From Alphaproteobacteria bacterium (lineage in GTDB: Bacteria; Pseudomonadota; Alphaproteobacteria; Rhizobiales; Xanthobacteraceae), in contig VAZH01000253.1 in assembly GCA_005884465.1 (NCBI GenBank), positions 1-8,196 of the forward strand: 8,196 nucleotides of DNA, read 5' to 3'. Under the pieces are notes generated by a model. The model was not told the DNA's origin. It made no database searches and saw nothing but the letters and a program-made list of their open reading frames with translations. Shown here piece after piece: positions 4,779 through 8,196 of the stretch. Each line of letters begins with the position of its first letter. The stretch's first letter is position 1. The position numbers were made by a program, and so were the translations under genes.

Positions 4779-6146
4779 ATGAGATCGATGCTGACGGCAA
4801 CATTGATATTCGTGGCCTCAGGCGCTTCCGCCCAGGCGCAGATAACGGCGCCGTCCACCGCGGGGGTCAAGCCGAAGCCGGTCGCGACCGTTCCGATCCG
4901 CCCCGCCTTGCAAAGCCCGGCCGACACCGTCAATGCCATGGCGCAGGCGGAGCGCCAGGCGATCCAGTCGGATCTGGCTTGGGTCGGCGACTACAACGGC
5001 GCCATATCGGGCGAGGTTAGCGAGCGCATGGTGGCCGCCATCAAGGAATTCCAGAAAGCCAAAGGCGGCAAGCAGACCGGCGTGCTCAATCCGCAGGAGC
5101 GCGGCGTGCTCGCCGAGACCGCGAAGCGGCGGCAAGAGAATGTCGGCTGGAAGATCATCACCGAAGCCGGCACCGGCGCGCGGCTCGGCGTCCCCTCGAA
5201 GCTAGTGCCGCAGCAATCCTCTGACGCCAACGGCGCCAAATGGAGTTCCTCCACCGGCACCATCCAGATTCAGCTTTCGCGGCGCAAGGAGGCCAACCCC
5301 ACCACCGCAAAGCTCGCCGAGCAGGAAAAGAAAGAGCCGGCCGGACGCAAGGTCGAATACACCGTGGTCAAGCCGGATTTCTTCGTGCTGTCGGGCATGC
5401 AGGGCCTGAAAAAATTCTATGTCCGCGGACAGTACAGGGGCGACGAGGTCCGCGTCCTCACCATTCTCTACGACCAGGCCACCGAAGGGACCGTCGAGCC
5501 CGTGGTGATCGCGATGTCGAGCGCGTTCAATCCGTTCCCGTCAGGGGCGCAGATCGCCGGTCCGCCGCCACGCAAGACCGTTGAATACGGGACCGGCGTT
5601 GTCGTCAGCGATGACGGCGCCATCATTGCCGACCGCGAGGTTACCGACGGCTGCCTTGCGATTGCGATTGCCGGCTACGGCCATGCCGATCGCATCGCCG
5701 AGGACAAGGACCACGATCTCGCTCTGCTGCGCATTTACGGCGCGCGCGGGCTGAAGCCGCTGACCTTAAGCAATGGTGCGGCGAAATCCGGCGTCGAACT
5801 CACAGGCATTGCCGATCCGCAAAACCAGGGCGGCGGCGCGACCGTGAGCAGCATCAAGGCTTCCGTTACCCAGGTCGGCAGCGGCAATGATTTCGCGCTG
5901 TCGCCGGCACCGGCGGTCGGCTTTTCCGGCGCAGCCGCGCTCGACAGCGAAGGCAAATTCGCCGGCATCGCTTTATTGAAGCCGGTGATCGTTGCCGGGC
6001 CGCCGAATGCCGCTCCCGCGGCGCAAGCAGCACTGGTGCCGGCCGATACCGTGCACAAATTTCTCAAAGCCAATGGCGTCAATGGATCCGATGGATCATC
6101 CGACGCCAAGGCGTCGGTTGTCCGCGTGATCTGCGTGCGGAAGTAG
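4779..6146 (+). CDS. Secreted peptidoglycan-binding-like protein with degenerate trypsin-like domain
   Basis: A 455-residue protein. Residues 1-20 are a signal peptide (MRSML, hydrophobic core, cleavage after ASA or AQA). Residues 57-112 resemble a peptidoglycan-binding module: AERQAIQSDLAWVGDYNG, then RMVAAIKEFQK and GVLNPQERGVL. Residues 120-250 form a mixed middle domain I do not recognise. Residues 265-430 look like a trypsin-like (HtrA-type) domain, with GTGVVVSDDGAIIAD, HDLALLRIYG and GFSGAAALDSEGKFAGIAL. The Asp (D313) and Ser (S383) positions of the triad are present, but the stretch that normally holds His (TNxHVxxGC) reads ADREVTDGC, with E287 in its place. The glycine pair after the Ser is also altered (SGAAA, not SGGP). 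C292 and C452 are the only cysteines and may form a disulfide. It is probably a periplasmic non-catalytic binding protein or an atypical enzyme. The start has only a weak ribosome site; ATG 4788 is possible. Confidence 0.85.
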   Translation: MRSMLTATLIFVASGASAQAQITAPSTAGVKPKPVATVPIRPALQSPADTVNAMAQAERQAIQSDLAWVGDYNGAISGEVSERMVAAIKEFQKAKGGKQTGVLNPQERGVLAETAKRRQENVGWKIITEAGTGARLGVPSKLVPQQSSDANGAKWSSSTGTIQIQLSRRKEANPTTAKLAEQEKKEPAGRKVEYTVVKPDFFVLSGMQGLKKFYVRGQYRGDEVRVLTILYDQATEGTVEPVVIAMSSAFNPFPSGAQIAGPPPRKTVEYGTGVVVSDDGAIIADREVTDGCLAIAIAGYGHADRIAEDKDHDLALLRIYGARGLKPLTLSNGAAKSGVELTGIADPQNQGGGATVSSIKASVTQVGSGNDFALSPAPAVGFSGAAALDSEGKFAGIALLKPVIVAGPPNAAPAAQAALVPADTVHKFLKANGVNGSDGSSDAKASVVRVICVRK

Positions 6147-6174
6147 CAACGTCGCACATTTGCAGCCATCATCA

Positions 6175-6298
6175 TCGGCCACCGGGTCGGCGCAGCGCGC
6201 CGCCCGATGACAAGCTCCCAGCGGATGATCCAGCATCCCAGAGAGCCTGTGATGAAACCGAGAAGCCGCGACGTATACGCGCGTTCGCGGGTATGACA
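6175..6298. repeat. Intergenic repeat with two hairpins (third type)
   Basis: The stretch from CATCGGCCACCGGGTCGGCGC to CGCGGGTATGACATC resembles, from memory, a third Bradyrhizobium intergenic repeat whose copies share phrases such as GATGATCCAG and ACCGAGAAGCCGCG. It contains a strong GC hairpin at 6184-6204 (CGGCGC-AGC-GCGCCG core) and a weaker one at 6276-6293 (TAC.CGC with GCG.GTA). It lies between the protease-like gene and the FIST gene. The first hairpin is 40 nt past the stop codon and might help end transcription, but no T-run follows. Boundaries are approximate. Confidence 0.6.
6188..6202 (+). terminator. GC hairpin downstream of the protease-like gene, possible terminator
   Basis: CGGCGC (6188-6193) and GCGCCG (6197-6202) form a perfect 6-bp stem with a 3-nt loop, extendable past one mismatch. 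No U-tract follows, so it is not a classic intrinsic terminator. Confidence 0.3.
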
Positions 6299-6349
6299 TC
6301 GGTTAATGCGGCATCGAGCGCAGCGTTAGGGAAGTATCAAGCATAGAAA

Positions 6350-6377
6350 TTGAATCGCATTCGGCCGCGTTTATCTA
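6350..6377 (+). promoter_or_regulatory. Possible promoter of the FIST gene
   Basis: TTGAAT (6350-6355), 16 nt, TATCTA (6372-6377), about 75 nt before ATG 6452. It is a moderate sigma-70-like match in the 305-bp gap 6147-6451; the rest of the gap is the repeat plus sequence in which I see nothing else. Confidence 0.35.
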
Positions 6378-6438
6378 ACGAACTTTTCAGAAGCGACGAA
6401 ATAAGGTTTCGCGCTGCAACCGTCGGGAGTTGCACGGC

Positions 6439-6442
6439 GGAG
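6439..6442 (+). promoter_or_regulatory. Ribosome binding site of the FIST gene
   Basis: GGAG, 9 nt before ATG 6452. It supports that ATG over the in-frame TTG at 6350, which coincides with the likely -35 box. Confidence 0.6.
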
Positions 6443-6451
6443 CACAAGCCA

Positions 6452-7603
6452 ATGTACTCGCAGCAGATCACCTGGAATCCACAAGAAGGCTGGACTCCGG
6501 TCAAAGCGGAACCGGAAAAGGTCTCGCTCGTGTTTTATTTCGGCACGCGTCAGATGCTCGCTTGTGGCAAGCGTTACCACGAACTACGCGAGATGTTCCC
6601 GGCGGCCCATATCCTGGGTTGCAGCACCGGCGGACAGATCAGTAACAGTGATATCAGCGACGATGAAATCGTCGCTGCGGCGATCAGCCTTGATGCAACA
6701 AGGTTGCAACTGGTCCGCCAAGACATCAGCGATGCGCAGCAATCCCGCAATTGTGGTGAAACCATCGGTCGAGCTTTGCAACGAGAAGATCTCGCCGGCA
6801 TATTTGTGCTTTCTGACGGCTTGAACGTCAACGGCAGCGAACTCGTCAACGGGCTAGTCGCTGCGATTGGGCCAAATATTCCGCTCACCGGTGGACTAGC
6901 CGGCGACGGCGCCGACTTTACCGAGACGCTTGTCGGGGGTGACTGCGCTCCGCGGCCACGAATGGTAGTCGGGATCGGCTTCTATGGTAGCGCAATCCGA
7001 ATCGGTCACGGCAGCGCCGGCGGCTGGGATTTGTTCGGGCCGCGACGGCAAGTCACAAGGTCAACAGGAAACGTTCTATTCGAACTCGACGGACAACCTG
7101 CTCTCGACCTCTACGAGCGCTACCTGGGCCCTGAAGATTCGAAGGGGCTCCCTGGGTCAGCGCTGCTGTTTCCAATCCAGGTTCACGATGCCAATCATCC
7201 CGACTCTGCGGTGGTACGCACCGTTCTTGCGGTCGATCACAAGGCACGGTCGATGACGTTTGCCGGCGACGTTCCGCAAGGATGGACGGCGCAACTGATG
7301 CACGGGAACTTCGATCGTTTGGCAGAGGGAGCCGCAGACGCCGCGCGTCAAGCACGCGTAAGCCTCGACGCAAGTGAGGGAGAGCACCAATTCTCGATCC
7401 TGATCAGTTGCATTGGCCGGCGGCTGCTGATGGGGCAGCGAACCAGTGACGAGGCCGAGGCCGCGGCCGCCGAACTCGGAACTGACACGGTCCGACTCGG
7501 CTTCTATTCCTACGGCGAAATCTCGCCACACGCCAAATCAGGAGTTTGCGAGCTTCACAATCAGACCATGACGGTCACCTCATTCGCCGAGGTGGGAGCA
7601 TAG
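6452..7603 (+). CDS. FIST-domain (FIST_N plus FIST_C) sensory protein
   Basis: A 383-residue cytoplasmic protein with no signal peptide or membrane segment. FIST domains are predicted small-ligand sensors, suggested to bind amino acids or related molecules, and are often encoded next to histidine kinases or cyclic-di-GMP enzymes. The whole family pattern is present. FIST_N, about residues 23-212: LGCSTGGQI (55-63), DGLNVNGSELVNGL (122-135), TGGLAGDGADF (146-156), then GSAGGWDLFGPRR and TGNVLFELDGQPAL. FIST_C, about 213-375: LYERYLG, SALLFP, VRTVLAVD, MTFAGDVPQGWTAQLM, ISCIGRRLLMGQRT, LGFYSYGEISP and CELHNQTMTVTS. The start is set by family length and by GGAG before ATG 6452. The PAS gene follows after 2 nt, so the two are almost surely co-transcribed. 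The ligand is unknown. It starts a new transcription unit after the repeat at 6175-6298. Confidence 0.93.
   Translation: MYSQQITWNPQEGWTPVKAEPEKVSLVFYFGTRQMLACGKRYHELREMFPAAHILGCSTGGQISNSDISDDEIVAAAISLDATRLQLVRQDISDAQQSRNCGETIGRALQREDLAGIFVLSDGLNVNGSELVNGLVAAIGPNIPLTGGLAGDGADFTETLVGGDCAPRPRMVVGIGFYGSAIRIGHGSAGGWDLFGPRRQVTRSTGNVLFELDGQPALDLYERYLGPEDSKGLPGSALLFPIQVHDANHPDSAVVRTVLAVDHKARSMTFAGDVPQGWTAQLMHGNFDRLAEGAADAARQARVSLDASEGEHQFSILISCIGRRLLMGQRTSDEAEAAAAELGTDTVRLGFYSYGEISPHAKSGVCELHNQTMTVTSFAEVGA
7594..7598 (+). promoter_or_regulatory. Ribosome binding site of the PAS gene, inside the end of the FIST gene
   Basis: GGGAG lies within the last codons of the FIST gene, 7 nt before GTG 7606, indicating coupled translation and fixing the GTG start. 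Confidence 0.65.
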
Positions 7604-7605
7604 TC

Positions 7606-8196
7606 GTGCACCGCTTGGTCGCCAAGCAGATCGCAAAGGCGACTGACGCCACGGGCGCGGTTGATATGAGCAAGCTCGTGGCGCTGGTCGGCGGCGCATA
7701 TGACGAGTTTGATCGCGATCGGCGACGCACCGACCGATCGATGTCGCTGATGATCGAGGAGATCGATGCGATCAATCGCAATCTCGAACAACTAGTGGCC
7801 AAACGCACCTTCGAGCTCAGATCAAGAGAAGAGGATCTGCAGGCACAAAACGTGCGTTTTGACACGGCCATCAACAATATGACGCAGGGCCTGCTGCTGT
7901 TCGATCCATCTCAGCAGCTCGTGGTCTGCAACCAGCGCTATATCGAGATGTACGGGTTGTCGGCGGGAATCGTGAAACCGGGCTGCAGCTTCCGCGAGAT
8001 CATCGCTCATCGAAAGGCCACTGGATCGTTTGCGGGGGACGAGGACGAATATTGCGCTCGCATCCTGCAAAACATTGGGCTGAGAAATTCCATGGTCGTC
8101 GAGACCCGCGACGGACGTTCCATCCAGATCGTGAACGAACCGTTGGCGGATGGCGGATGGGTGGCGACGCATGAGGATATCACCGAGCGCCGGCTC
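7606..8196 (+). CDS. PAS-domain signalling protein with N-terminal coiled coil, 3' end beyond window
   Basis: An open frame of 197 codons from GTG 7606 to the window edge with no stop. Residues 1-35 are a short head of unknown type (VHRLVAKQIAKATD). Residues 36-85 are charged, heptad-like and probably a coiled coil (MIEEIDAINRNLEQLVAKR; LRSREEDLQAQNVRF). Residues 86-197 form a PAS domain of the PAS_7 type: NNMTQGLLLFD (90-100), VVCNQRYIEMYGL (106-118), PGCSFREIIAHR (125-136), VVETRDGRSIQIVNEPL (164-180), then GGWVATHEDITERR, the usual PAS end that links to an output domain. No membrane segment is seen in this part. In such proteins the next module is commonly a histidine kinase or GGDEF/EAL; which one lies beyond the edge cannot be told. 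The FIST protein encoded 2 nt upstream is its likely partner and sensor. Confidence 0.9.
   Translation, partial: MHRLVAKQIAKATDATGAVDMSKLVALVGGAYDEFDRDRRRTDRSMSLMIEEIDAINRNLEQLVAKRTFELRSREEDLQAQNVRFDTAINNMTQGLLLFDPSQQLVVCNQRYIEMYGLSAGIVKPGCSFREIIAHRKATGSFAGDEDEYCARILQNIGLRNSMVVETRDGRSIQIVNEPLADGGWVATHEDITERRL

Noticed and set aside
6350..6451. TTG start giving a FIST protein 34 residues longer
   Set aside because: The added residues are not family-like, the TTG overlaps a possible -35 box, and ATG 6452 has a good ribosome site.

Overview
The window looks like chromosomal DNA from an alphaproteobacterium of the Bradyrhizobium / Rhodopseudomonas group. Three things point there. The Irr iron regulator carries the Bradyrhizobium-type heme motif and sits divergent to fabA-fabB. 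The proteins and GC-rich codon choice are of rhizobial type. Three intergenic stretches resemble, from memory, the palindromic repeats scattered through Bradyrhizobium genomes. No BLAST or other search was run; family calls come from reading motifs.

Layout. Positions 1-906 hold the minus-strand pair fabA-fabB (anaerobic-type unsaturated fatty acid synthesis), with fabB running off the left edge. A divergent intergenic region (907-1248) separates it from irr on the plus strand. irr converges on a minus-strand gene for a secreted protein with two SH3-like modules (1903-2430), with a palindromic repeat (1766-1883) in the gap. Divergent from the SH3 gene is a D-2-hydroxyacid dehydrogenase of the glyoxylate/hydroxypyruvate reductase type (2718-3719). 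It converges with a minus-strand MoeB/ThiF/HesA-type adenylyltransferase (3737-4537). A second palindromic repeat (4585-4686) lies before a plus-strand gene for a secreted protein with a peptidoglycan-binding-like region and a degenerate trypsin-like domain (4779-6146). A third repeat (about 6175-6298) follows it. The right end holds a signalling pair: a FIST-domain sensor protein (6452-7603) and, 2 nt later, a coiled-coil/PAS protein that runs off the right edge.

How the genes work together. fabA and fabB together make and elongate the cis-unsaturated acyl chain. Irr, which is degraded on binding heme, couples iron and heme status to transcription. The FIST and PAS genes probably form one two-gene input unit for a kinase or cyclic-di-GMP enzyme whose output domain lies outside the window. 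The middle genes are mostly single units separated by repeats and show no common pathway.

Most worth a second look: the trypsin-like domain has Glu where the catalytic His should be; the MoeB-like enzyme lacks three of four zinc cysteines; irr has an ACG codon exactly where the Bradyrhizobium japonicum protein begins; and a perfect 8-bp inverted repeat abuts the ribosome binding site of the dehydrogenase gene. I saw no CRISPR array, tRNA, rRNA, insertion sequence or clearly new multi-gene system.
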